Assembly (NCBI GenBank): GCA_017506865.1
Contig: JAFCMP010000445.1
Location: 124,001 to 188,000 of the forward strand
DNA: 64,000 nt
Direction of reading: 5' to 3'
From: Tribonema minus
Taxonomy: Eukaryota; Sar; Xanthophyceae; Tribonematales; Tribonemataceae
The translations under genes and the position numbers were made by a program. This document shows, piece by piece, positions 18,701-28,263 of the stretch. The stretch's first letter is position 1; every line of letters starts with the position of its first letter. Under the pieces are notes generated by a model. That model ran no database searches, was not told where the DNA came from, and saw only the letters and a list, made by a program, of their open reading frames with translations.

Positions 18701-21361
18701 GCCGAGCAGCACGAGATCACCAGGAGACCAGCAGCGCACAAACTTGAAATTTATCGCATCTACCAAATCAAAAACATAAATTAAATCACGTCTACAAAAT
18801 GACGAAATAATGGTGGCACTCACGATGCAGTCAGCGGGGACGGCGGCGCCGGAGCCGAGCAGCACGAGATCGCCGGGCACCAGCAGCGCGGACTCCAGCG
18901 TGACCCACTTGCCGTCGCGCTTGCAGTGCGCCTGGGGCTTGAGCGACGCCTTGAGCGCTGCCACGGCGTTTCCGGCCTTGTTGGTCTCGTAGAAACCTGT
19001 TGTGTGAATATGAGATAACAATTCGGTCAAAAGTTTCGGTCAAAAGTGAGTGAGAAAGTTTGGTGTGAAGTGACTGAGACCTCTGGCAATACACCTGCAT
19101 GGCCGGCGCGTTGTCAGGCTGGTGTACACATGAAGTCAATTGCGAGTGTGCAAGTATGAACTCCGTGGTTGTGAAGCTTCTTGTTTGATACTGTAGTTGC
19201 CAGCAGACTTGGACAGGGTTCGCGTTACTTGTATCCTGCCACGCTTACACCCTATACTCCACTTCTTGTCAAAATCAGTGCCAGCTGATGCTTGCCGAGT
19301 CAACAACTTGTGATGCCTTTGTGCACTGCAACTTGATGTTCAAATAACTTCAATTCTACCAAAGACCACATCATTCCCTGCTTCTTGTTGCAAATCTGTA
19401 CTCGCAACAGCGTGCCTTGCCTTCACAAGGGCGGCCGCGGAACCCGCAGTGCAGTGACAGCTGCTCAGTGCAAGTGAAAATTCAACAGATGCATTGCTGT
19501 GCTGACACAGGTGACGCATGCGGCAAACTGCAAGTCCTCCCCCCGAGACACAGCGAGACATGCAATGTTTCCCAGCGCCAGCCCGCGCCTCCATGCTGAG
19601 CGCTGCCGCAAAACCCTCATACATACATACCCACACACGACGGGCTGTCAGCGCGCCACGCACGCAATCCCTTCAAACCAGACACCGCCAACTTCAACTT
19701 GCAAAGGCATTCAATTGGCGGCGACGCACCGACGAAACCGTTGATGGCCTGCAGCGCGCAGAGGATGGCAAAGTCGGGCCAGTTCTGCAGCACTCCCTCA
19801 ATCAGGATAGCCACCCAAATCATGATGGGCATCGGCGCGGTGAACTGCAAAACAGAGCGACGGAAGGGAAGCAAAACAGCAACGGTTCGCGCGCAGTGAG
19901 ACCAGGCGTTCGCGCCGCGTGCACGCTGCGTCGGCGGCTGATTGGCGTACAGGTGATGCGCCGCGCAAGTTGCGCAGAGGAGAGTTACATGACGCAGCAC
20001 GCTGCGCCGGCCAATTTCAAACGCGCAAAAGGTGCACTTAGCAAGCTGCACAAATGACCTGGCAGCTAGAAGTATGCCTGACCGTACAAAGTGTTGCAGG
20101 AGCGAACGCTGTTTGTGTTGGCGACTGCTGCTGTGCAGGGACGCGCACACAGGATGCCAGTACATGAGGAGACGCGCTGCATATGAGTGCGGAGATGGTC
20201 GCACTGTTGTCAATGCTGCACGATGGTGATAAGTTTCTGGTACTAAGCCGCACACTTGAACGTGCCACACTGATTTGAATCTTGTGTGCTTGACTGTCGC
20301 AGGAGACCGGTGCGTAGCAGGAATATTCACAGCACAGCCCATGAAGAAGCAACCTGGGGTACACAAGCAGCTTTTGAAATGTGCCACAACTGCTCGACAG
20401 CCCAGTCTGTTGGCCTCGCCAGCACACTTGTCCTCTGGTGGGGATGAGCTTAGTGTTGGCAAGTTCAACTCCGAAGTGCAGCGCTCCGCTCGCATGCTAG
20501 GTGAGGGGCAGCGTACCTGCTCCAGCAGAATCTTCCACTTCGACTTCGTTTTCTCCTGCAAGGCAGCAAAAGCAAAAGCGAGGGGAAAACACGTATGTGA
20601 GGTGATGTTTGCACAGTACAGGTACGTCAAAAGGGGTGACCAACATGGCGACTCCACAACGGGAACCCACCTCCAACTCGTTGCGACCCCACTTGAGGAT
20701 CAGCTCCTCGGCCTCTGCGAGCAGAGACATCAGGAAAGGAGTGCTTGAGTCAGTAATTATTGACATTTCAAGGCAAAGTGTCAGGCATCCGGTCTAACAA
20801 CGTTCACATTTCGAGCTCAAGTGCATGGACGTACTGCTCACCTGCGGTCGTGAAGCCAACAGCGGCCACGAAGCCCTCCTTGACGTTATGGACTGCAGTC
20901 TCGTGGTCCTTGGGGCGAGCGGTGTGCATGCGCTCACGGACGTCCTCATCGGACATGCGGCGTTTGAGTTGGATGGCCTGTTGCTCTCTGTAAGTCAGGC
21001 CAGAGAGCAGAGGAGACGCACGCAAAGCACCGCAGGCACATGAGATGACTGCAGAGATGATGGCCAGAAGGCTTGCAAGGAAGGTGATCACGAGCCTCAG
21101 TCACACAGGCAGCAGTGGCTGTATGCCTATGGCGTGTGCCCCGCCAAAATAGTCACCACCAAATGCGGTGCTCGCCGTTATCTCTGAGATTGGGCACGCA
21201 GTAAGCACTCACAGTCGCACATCCTTGTCGGTAAGCTTGCGCCCGGCAACGATCATGACAACATCGTCCTCCTTGGCAGCATCTGCTGCCTCAGCAGGCG
21301 CAGCAGCAGCCTCAGCCACGGGCTCTCCGGCCACGGCCGGTGCCTCTGGTTCGTCGGACAT
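9477..21361 (-). CDS. P-type (P3A) plasma-membrane H+-ATPase, 18 exons, 967 aa
   Basis: Pumps protons out across the plasma membrane at the cost of ATP. Exons, from the ATG at 21361: 21361-21213, 20987-20842, 20714-20671, 20555-20517, 19844-19730, 18996-18824, 18026-17940, 17342-17112, 16495-16291, 15718-15498, 14830-14684, 14113-13838, 13452-13359, 12555-12350, 11741-11550, 11007-10807, 10338-10161 and 9676-9477. All have GT-AG borders and matching phases. Visible motifs are TGES at about 236-239 (actuator), CSDKTGT with phosphorylated Asp382, KGAP at about 476 (nucleotide binding), TGDGVNDAP at about 634-642, PIAMEVV in TM4 and LNDGT with Asp765 in TM6, where the proton-carrying Asp of plant pumps lies. 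About ten membrane segments are present. The tail after the last one is short and basic (KKKHH) and lacks the plant 14-3-3-binding YTV end. Diverged exon-edge copies fill many introns. Identity is secure; single exon borders could shift slightly. Confidence 0.95.
9825..10160 (-). repeat. Ghost array of ATPase exon 17 donor edge
   Basis: Copies of the exon 17 end plus its GTGAG donor lie at about 10009-10090 and 9905-9975, with a shorter piece near 9825-9845. Between units stands a palindrome-like ACTTCAAAGTTGAAGTTCT. The true edge is 10161-10240. Unit length is about 125 bp. Confidence 0.85.
10571..11218 (-). repeat. Ghosts flanking ATPase exon 16 on both sides
   Basis: Donor-side copies at about 10691-10762 (nearly identical to 10801-10870 for some 65 bp) and 10571-10595. 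Acceptor-side copies of the exon start at about 11092-11130 and 11172-11218. The true exon is 11007-10807. Confidence 0.85.
11411..12005 (-). repeat. Ghosts flanking ATPase exon 15 on both sides
   Basis: A donor-side copy at about 11411-11470 repeats the LNDGT-coding end with its splice site. Acceptor-side copies at about 11828-11885 and 11955-12005 repeat the start of the exon (CCGCGGGGTGCATG on the plus strand). The true exon is 11741-11550. Confidence 0.8.
12660..12760 (-). repeat. Ghosts of ATPase exon 14 acceptor edge
   Basis: GACGTCGGCCTTCTTGAGCG plus the following CTGTCA (acceptor on the minus strand) recurs at about 12664-12690, and more weakly near 12736. The true edge is 12535-12560. 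Confidence 0.65.
13679..13735 (-). repeat. Ghost of ATPase exon 12 donor edge
   Basis: GCGAAGCCGTTGCAGCCC and the following GGCGGTGGG match the true edge at 13838-13890. The copy lies 150 bp downstream in the intron. Confidence 0.75.
14402..14683 (-). repeat. Ghosts of ATPase exon 11 donor edge
   Basis: Two copies, about 14570-14635 and 14402-14478, of the last ~70 bases of exon 11 with the donor. They still encode most of the [15 protein letters not shown] stretch. The true edge is 14684-14755. Confidence 0.85.
15232..15850 (-). repeat. Ghosts flanking ATPase exon 10 on both sides
   Basis: Donor-side copies at about 15364-15412 and 15232-15290; acceptor-side copy at about 15805-15850, followed by its own G-run (a C-tract on the coding strand). 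The true exon is 15718-15498. Confidence 0.8.
16014..16890 (-). repeat. Ghosts flanking ATPase exon 9 (the phosphorylation-site exon)
   Basis: Donor-side copies at about 16135-16230 and 16014-16045 repeat the segment that encodes the phosphorylation motif; in the longer copy the motif reads CSDKTGL. Acceptor-side copies of the TM4-coding start lie at about 16566-16660 and 16721-16775, with a remnant near 16868-16890. The true exon is 16495-16291. Confidence 0.85.
17480..17842 (-). repeat. Three ghosts of ATPase exon 8 acceptor edge
   Basis: Copies at about 17480-17545, 17650-17706 and 17790-17842 repeat the [21 protein letters not shown] start and the 3' splice site of exon 8 (true start 17342), diverging progressively. 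Confidence 0.85.
18658..18735 (-). repeat. Ghost of ATPase exon 6 donor edge
   Basis: About 75 bases of the exon 6 end, encoding VPADCI with a GTAAGA donor, are repeated 165 bp downstream of the true edge at 18824-18900. Both donors are usable by sequence. Confidence 0.85.
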
Positions 21362-22178
21362 GGCCAAACGCGAGCCAAGGCAGAGCTCTCCGCCCTGCAC
21401 CACCGACTGTCTGAGGCAGCGTCCTTGACAGCGAGAGAGGCTGCTAGCGCCCCGGTGGCAGGTTCCTGCTGTGTACCTGTCTCACTACACGCAGTGTCGA
21501 TCAACCCATTTTGACACGATCGGAAACGGGGGTCTGATTAAAGAAAGGGGTTTCCGCCGACGAGTATAGCCGGTTCAATCCGGACTTCGGCAAAAAGACA
21601 AATTAACCAAGCTCGTTCCGCTGCAATGATTCGGCTGTGTGCGGCATGCACGTCGCGCTGGTGCATACTGCAGTCCAGGGCACACGCCGTAATGCGCTGA
21701 CTTTTTTGGCACTGCACCATACCGACACAACGCTCTCGTGATTGGCCTCGGTATATGTAGATTGGGCCACACACGTGCAGCAACAACTGTTGCAGCATTC
21801 TCTTGTGCTGGCGTTTTATTGTCTGCAGATGTGATCACTCGAGTACAAAATGCATGTGGTTATGAAGGTGTGCACAAAGCCTGTTGAGAGCTGCCATGGC
21901 AAGAATTGTCTTTTTTTTGCTCAGGCGGCATCAGCAAAGTATCCGTCATTGACGTGCACACAGACAGCACAAGCTGAGCCATAGGATGTTTTGTTGTTTG
22001 CTGAACCCATGCTAGCATGAACCCATGCTAGCATGCTTGTGGTGTCGCATTGCAAGTTGTGAGACAAACCTGCTTTGTAAACAATTCTGGGTGTTTTTGA
22101 ATCGCCACAGGGGTTCAGCCCCGACACAGGAGGCTAACTGGCCAGCAGGACACAGAGCGCGCAAGGCACTGCAGGTGC
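21362..22178 (-). promoter_or_regulatory. 5' flank of the H+-ATPase (probable promoter), duplicated at 26098-26880
   Basis: Immediately upstream of the ATPase ATG at 21361, so it should hold the 5' UTR and promoter. From about 21373 it is nearly collinear and highly similar to 26098-26880. No core promoter motif can be assigned with confidence. Confidence 0.5.
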
Positions 22179-22204
22179 CGCTTTGACGCTGAAAAGTCCC
22201 CGTT

Positions 22205-23280
22205 TCATATTTTTTTCGCTTGAGCGCGAAAAAGCTCAGGTGGTAGATGTCGAGCTTGCTACCAGAATCCGAACACTTGAAAATGTCTATGTCCATCTGT
22301 TGCCCCCCCGGGGACTCCGCCACTGGCATGGCATGTGCGTCATAACACGCAAAAAGTACGCCATGTGGAGCGTTGCTGACAGAGCTGAGTGTGTGCCTGC
22401 CAGTGCTATGCCTTTCAAAGCCGAATGACTGGGTGCTCCAGGCAATCGAATCCTGATCGCGTACTCCGTAGCATCAGCATCCAGCAGCTTCCGCACCTGC
22501 GCCTCATTGCTGCCCGATCACCCGATTGCCAATTTTTAAAAATGACAAGCTTGCAACAATTCTGAACACAACGACCAGAATAGTGCGGTCCTTTTAGCGG
22601 CATTGCGGTCGCGGCAACACCTCCTGGAACCCTCTCAGTCTTCGCCGCCCGCGACTGCACCTGTGCCTCCGAGTCGAAACAGATGACGTCCACCATGAGC
22701 GGCAGCTGACGCGTCGCGCCATCGTAGCTGCAGCCATGGTGGCGAAAAAGGCGTCGGCAGGCAGCACGGTGTCCATCCTGCAATCCGCAGAAGATGTCAG
22801 GAATGGTGTGTCAGGCTCGTCGAGTAGACCCTGTTATGAGGTACTGCCGCGGGATGCGCTGCATGGCCCGCTTGACACTGTCACACGGTTGTACACGCGG
22901 GTATCATGTGCCTTGACACGTGGTGCTTGACAGCGCCGCGCGTGCAACTGCTGCTCGACGACTTCCTGCACAGCCTGCAGTGCGCCGCCTGTTGCTCAAC
23001 CCCGTAATGGGCCGCTTCAAAGCCAGCTGCCAGGCACTTCCGTCATATCATCGACTCAAATACGGCCGTTGAGGAGGACATTGGCTCGTTGAGGAATGCT
23101 CTGCCAATGGAGTGCATGTTGCGCTGCGACCAGAATCCGGTAAATGCTTTAGTGCACCGCATGCCCTGCGGCATCTGTTTCAGTTCTACTTCCACCTTAT
23201 TCACCATGCACGTGGCGACGGCGTCCGCAAGCGCACTTTGGGGCAGGCGCCTCTGGCTGCAATGCAACTGCAGAGCATTG
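22205..23280 (-). pseudogene. Frameshifted relative of the 6088-7053 retroelement ORF
   Basis: Three minus-strand frames in succession (about 23267-23043, 22783-22500 and 22496-22287) match the 6088-7053 protein in order: the RSQRNMHSIGRAFLNEP region, the LPLMVDV region and the ALSATLHMAYFLRVMTHM end. Frameshifts and stops break it. It ends with the hairpin tail module (GAGCGCGAAAAAGCTC) near 22215. It is an older copy of the same element family. Confidence 0.6.
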
Positions 23281-26097
23281 CAATGACATCATGCTCACCA
23301 TCATGCATGCAGCATCTGCAGCTCCAGTCCCGCCACCTGCTCGCTGCTGCTGCACCGGCGGCGGAGCTGGTGCCGGTGCCTCCCGGTGCTGTCCAGGCTG
23401 TTACAGGGCAGGGGAGACTGGCGGTGCCGCTGACAGCGGCTGTTGCTGCGGTTGCTGCTGCAGCTGCGACAGGGCCGCTGACCGCAGATTGTACCAGATT
23501 GTCACTGTGGCACCTGTTGGCGCACGCAGAGATGCGGCAGCTGTGGCAATTGCGTCTGCATGAGGGTCAGGTGCGCCAACTCTGATGCCGCTGCGCCTTG
23601 TAGCATTGCTCGAGCGGAACGTGCAGCACGTGGCGCTGCTGCAGGCGCTGGAGCAGCCGGGCCGGCGGCGGGTGCGCCACCGCGGCCTACCGCTGCTGCT
23701 GCTGTTGCTGCTGCTGCTGCCGCCGCCGGGGCATTGCCGCCGCGTGCTGCAGCGGTTGCTCCTGTCGCCGCTTCCGGCACCGCCGTCACTCCAGCTGCGG
23801 CACGTGTACCGCCTCCTACATATAAATATGCCATAGCTTACCACTTTTGGGCCAACGCGCCACGCAGGGCGCCTGTATTGTGAGGTGACCCTAGGGTGTA
23901 AGCGGGGGCTCCTTAGCCATGACCGACTGCATATGCCATGTGGTAGCCCTGCAGGCAGCGGGGGAAGCCCTAGGTATGCGAGCAGGTCGACTTCAATTGC
24001 AATGATATTGCAGGCTCTAGCAGTCTCTGCGCTCGTGGCATTCTTGGAAGCATTGCAATAAGAGCGTTGACCCTGCTCATGATGAGCCATATAATCATTG
24101 ATGTATGGCATGAACTGAAGGCGAGCTGTAGTTCTGCTGTCAGAAGTTGCTGACATTCTACCGCGCGCTTCAAAGTTTGTGCTTCTCAGCAACCGTGTTC
24201 AATTATAATCAACAATTGACACTGGCCAGCATGGCAAATTTGCTTCAGCTGGCTGACGATGAGCGCACGTGCTTGACAAAGGACCGCTTTATATAGTACA
24301 GCCAGCCTCCAGCTGTCCCTGGCGCACATCATTGGGCAAAGGCTGCCAGTGGTGTATGTATGCTGTGCCATCCAAGCATCAAAATCGCACTGTCATGCAT
24401 CAATTGAGGTGCCAGCATGGGCGCGCACTTGGGTTGCTCCTATGCCAGATGTGCATCCAGTGCTGAATGACATGGTACCAGGGAGAATGTACGGATCTAT
24501 GGAGTCTTAGCGTCCGCGGCGGCTGCAAGAAACAGCTGCTCAACAATGGCTGCAGTCGTACATGCAAAGTATGATGGTAACTATTCGCGCGCGCTGGAGG
24601 TACCTTAGTGGTACTTCATCCCAGTTGAGTATTGCTTCACTTCATAGTCACTGCATGTAGGCTGGCAACAAGAGCATGCAAGTTACGCATCAGGCTTGCC
24701 TTCAGGTGCTTGTCAAGCCAAGTGCCATCGATAACAAATGGCGATTCTACAGATTGCTATTAGCTCTCGCCCACGGTAGCTGGCTGACGCTGTTCTGCCT
24801 AGGGATAGTTGGCCACGCACAGGGGTGGCGGTCGTGTGCACCTGAAGCGTTTTGAGCCCACACCCGCTCCAACGGTTCCCAGAACTGAACAACACTGAAG
24901 AAGAATAAAAACGAACGAACTGTGTGTGTTGGTGGGAGAGAGGGTATCTACACTCGCTGCACGGCGCTCAAAGTAAGAAGCGGCTCATGGCCTACATGCA
25001 AGCTTCTGCGCTTGGCCCGGCGGCGGGCCACACTCACACCATCGCATGCGTATAAGGAGACCCGTGCTCGGCGGTGAAGCTGATGGCAATGTAAAAACCT
25101 TACGCTCCATCTGCGGGTCGAATGCGAGTGATAAAGGAATGGCAGCCCCATGTCTAGCGCTAAGTTGACGCTTTTTAAAGAGGCGCTGCCCGGGGAAGTT
25201 CCTAGGCTTGAAGAGCCTAGGTCTTAGCCGCTGGGGCGTAAAACAGCAGAATGTAACACTTTCGCAACTACCCCTGATGGGACGAACCAGGCAGCGATAG
25301 GCGGCGTGCTTCTCAGAATAGTCATGAACGGTGACGAAACTAGGATACGCGACTGGCGAGCAGGCGCCATCGTCTGTGGCCAGAGCGACACTAGGGATTA
25401 TCGGCTTTTATCGGTAGAAAGCTGAGGAAGGCCATTTTAGACCCGATAACCGACGCTCTGCCACTTCAGCATAACTGCCTGCTGTGCTGGGCTGGCTTCG
25501 TCCAGGCCCGACAATCAGCCAGTCACGCTTCGCAACCTATCTGAAATCTTGCCTCCCTCGTTTGCGCAATTGTGCCGACCACCGTCGCCTTGCAGTACTG
25601 GCTGCATTCGGCACCTCAAAAATTCAGTCTATCACCGCGCGCCTCATGGCCGACAAGGCTTCGTTGTTCACTGCGCATGTCAGGTAATGCTTCGTCAGAT
25701 ATGACTGTGGCAGATCAGGCTTCGTCCACTATCCAAGCCGCAGGCGAAAATAGGCTTCGTCAGGTAGACGTTTTGTTGCAGAAGGTTTCGTGTCAACAGC
25801 GCGCATGGCAAACAAGGCTTCGTCAGGATCAAACAGCATGCATGCGGCAGGATACGGCTTCGTCCGGCTTCGTCAGGACAACAGCGCTGCAGATCTTCGT
25901 CCAGCCTAGGACCCCGCAGCGGCGCACACGAACGAGTGTGATCGCAGCTCCATTCACGTGTTGAGAAAAACCCAACTTTCCGAGCAACGTGAAATTTTGG
26001 TGAAAGTGCATGCACATATGACGTTGTGAAACAGCTTGCTGAGAGCTTGCATTGCGGAGTCGACCTCTCTACTACAGAGTCAACACGCTCATGCGAG
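23281..26097. other. Unassigned sequence between the two ATPase-flank copies
   Basis: 23300-23840 is GC-rich with CTG/GCC triplet bias and open in several frames, which reflects composition rather than a recognisable gene. No protein family, tRNA or rRNA is recognised in the rest. A 7-bp perfect stem with 7-bp loop (CCTAGGC...GCCTAGG) sits at 25201-25221. Confidence 0.4.
25660..25905. repeat. Degenerate ~32-bp tandem repeat with GGCTTCGTC core
   Basis: The core GGCTTCGTCAGG or a close variant starts near 25663, 25691, 25723, 25753, 25787, 25822, 25856 and 25867. Most are preceded by a diverged ATGGCAGACAA-like segment. It is a decayed minisatellite. Confidence 0.65.
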
Positions 26098-26880
26098 TCA
26101 AGGCAGAGCTCTCCGCCCTGCACCACCGACTGTCTGAGGCAGCGCCCTTGACAGCGAGAGAGGCTGCTAGCGCCCCGGTGGCAGGTCCCTGCTGTGTACC
26201 TGTCTCACTACACGCAGTGTCGATCAACCCATTTTGACACGATCGGAAACGGGGGTCTGATTAAAGAAAGGGGTTTCCGCCGACGAGTATAGCCGGTTCA
26301 ATCCGGACTTCGGCAAAAAGACAAACTAACCAAGCTCGTTCCGCTGCAATGATTCGGCTGTGTGCGGCATGCACGTCGCGCTGGTGCATACCTGCACTGC
26401 AGTCCAGGGCACACGCCGTAATGCGCTGAATTTTCTGGCACTGCACCATACCGACACAATGGGCCACAAAGGTGCAGCAACATTTGTCGCAGCATTCTCT
26501 TGTGCTGGCCATTAATTGTCTGCAGATATGATCACTGGAGTACAAAATGCATGCAGTTGTGAAGGTGTGCACAAAGCCTTTTGAGAGCTGCCATGGCAAG
26601 AATTGGTGATTTGTTCAGGCATCATCAGCAAGGTACTCCATCGCAGACACAGCAGCTGAGCCCTGGGATGTTTTGCTGTTTGCTGAAATCTGCTAGCATG
26701 CTTGTGTGGAGTCCCATTGCAAGTTGTGAGACAAATTTGCTGTACAATTGTGGGTGTATCTAAATCGTTAAGGGGGGGGGGGGGGGGGCTTACTGGCCAG
26801 CAAGGACACACACCGCAGCCCCCATACCTCGAGCGAAAATCCACATGTAGAGTGCACAAGGCACTGCAGGTGCCGCTGCA
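26098..26880 (-). repeat. Second copy of the ATPase 5' flank
   Basis: Matches 21373-22178 from AAGGCAGAGCTCTCCGCC onward with scattered differences and a few indels. It is not followed by an ATPase exon 1, so it is a promoter-region duplication without its gene. Confidence 0.9.
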
Positions 26881-27005
26881 ATGCTTCAACTTGCTGCGTG
26901 CTTGACAAGGACCTAAGCAATACAGAGCATTGCATTCATTCCGTGCGTGAGCGCAAGTTCTACGGCCTCCACTCCGCGAGCGCGTGGCAAGCTCTCAGAC
27001 ATCTG

Positions 27006-27287
27006 TGACGGAACTATAACACCGTGGCAGAGTAGGACACCCAAGGTGGACCCAATGCAAAGTGTAGAACAGCACTAGACCAGGGCAGGCTGGTATTGCA
27101 AAGAAGTGATTATTGTGCAGGAGCGTGAGCAAGCGGAGAAATAGCCCTGAGTCAATGGCGGAACAGTACCGGACTGGTGCTGGAACATGCAGTGGTGGAC
27201 TAACAAGAGAAACTCCCAGAATGGGGAGAAACCTGTGTAGGTATGCATGCACATGCAAGTAGGGTATGTAGGTATCATACTCCGTCA
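27006..27287 (-). repeat. 3' LTR of the copia element
   Basis: 282 bp with short terminal inverted repeats TGACGGA/TCCGTCA. It differs from the other LTR at two bases (T versus C near 27065, C versus A near 27215). Confidence 0.97.
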
Positions 27288-27297
27288 CCCTCCCTCA
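27288..27297 (-). other. Polypurine tract of the copia element
   Basis: On the minus strand TGAGGGAGGG lies directly before the 3' LTR, in the position of the plus-strand primer. Confidence 0.75.
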
Positions 27298-27615
27298 GTA
27301 CGAAAGCCGTGTTCTGAAGTACTGAAATGCAAACATGCAGGTATGAGCCGGGTGTGCTCCTTGATGTGCAACGGTGTGCATGCTAACTGGTGTAGCAACC
27401 AGTGTGTACTCTGAAAACCTGGATTAGGCACCAGTGTGTACTGCAAGTGCGAACGGCGTGCTGCCGTGTAAAACTTGAGTGTGCGCCGCTTGATCCCTGC
27501 GGTTGTAGCTGCTGTTGAAGCTGAGCTGATGGTGTTTGACGAAGCTGATGAAGCTGTCGTTGAAGTTGTTGTTGAAGCTGAAGTTGGAGCTTGACATTGA
27601 AGCTGAGGTTGCTGC

Positions 27616-28263
27616 CTAGATGCCCATGATGAAGGCAGTGTGTGTGCGGTGAGCCGGCTTAGGCAGTGGCTTGGTGAAGCCGTCCGCGTACTGCTGCTGT
27701 GTACACACGGCCGTGACATCGATGACTTTGGCTGCCACTTGCTGTCTGGTGTAGTGGTATTTGACGCCAATGTGTCTAGTACGCTGCTGCGCGTAGGGGT
27801 TGGACGCCAGCTGTAGCGCCCCGGAGTTGTCCTCGTACAAGGGCATGGGCTGCTGGCCACTCACCCCCAGAAAGGCAAGCAGGCCCAGAAGTGGAACCGC
27901 CTGTTGTGACGCGTGGTACAGCGCCACATACTCCGCCTCCGTAGTGGAAGTGGTGACAAGGCCCTGCTTCTTAGTGCGCCATGCGACCGCCGCTCCCGCC
28001 AGCATGAAGACAAAGCCCGATGTTGAGCGCCTGTCGACCGGGTCGCTGGCGAAGGACGCGTCCGCATAGCCGATCAGTTGAAGCCGCTTGCTGGGCCTGA
28101 ACGTGAGATTGTAGTCCTGTGTGCCCTTGAGGTACGCCAGTGCGCGTTTGGCGTTGCGCATGTGATGCTGGCAGGGGCTGCCCATGTGCTGAGCCAGTTG
28201 AGCAACTGTGTAGGCGAGGTCGGGGCGCGTGCTCGTTGACAGGTAGAGCAAGCCCCCGACCAT
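27616..28263 (-). CDS. Copia RNase H domain, in a shifted frame
   Basis: 215 codons that continue the polyprotein after a net one-base loss near 28260-28290. The region starts with the conserved MVGGLLYLS-type segment and contains the RNase H acidic residues in ADASFASD, T-E-AEYVAL and EDN, then the C-terminal DGFTKPLPK motif. It is the polyprotein's 3' end, not an independent gene, unless ribosomes shift frame here. Confidence 0.9.
   Translation of the reverse strand: MVGGLLYLSTSTRPDLAYTVAQLAQHMGSPCQHHMRNAKRALAYLKGTQDYNLTFRPSKRLQLIGYADASFASDPVDRRSTSGFVFMLAGAAVAWRTKKQGLVTTSTTEAEYVALYHASQQAVPLLGLLAFLGVSGQQPMPLYEDNSGALQLASNPYAQQRTRHIGVKYHYTRQQVAAKVIDVTAVCTQQQYADGFTKPLPKPAHRTHTAFIMGI

Noticed and set aside
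21560-21600. tRNA-like GGTTCAATCC segment
   Set aside because: No matching acceptor, D and anticodon stems could be found around it.
23112-23836. Leu/Ala-rich frames on both strands
   Set aside because: They are explained by CTG/GCC composition; overlapping frames on both strands are equally open.
24948-25151. 67-codon minus-strand frame
   Set aside because: Short, no family resemblance and no splice or start context.
25660-25905. CRISPR array
   Set aside because: The core is only 10-12 bases and imperfect, spacers are too short, and the genome is eukaryotic.
21373-26880. LTR retrotransposon with ~800-bp LTRs
   Set aside because: The repeats lack TG...CA ends and target duplications, one copy abuts the ATPase start codon, and no polyprotein lies between.
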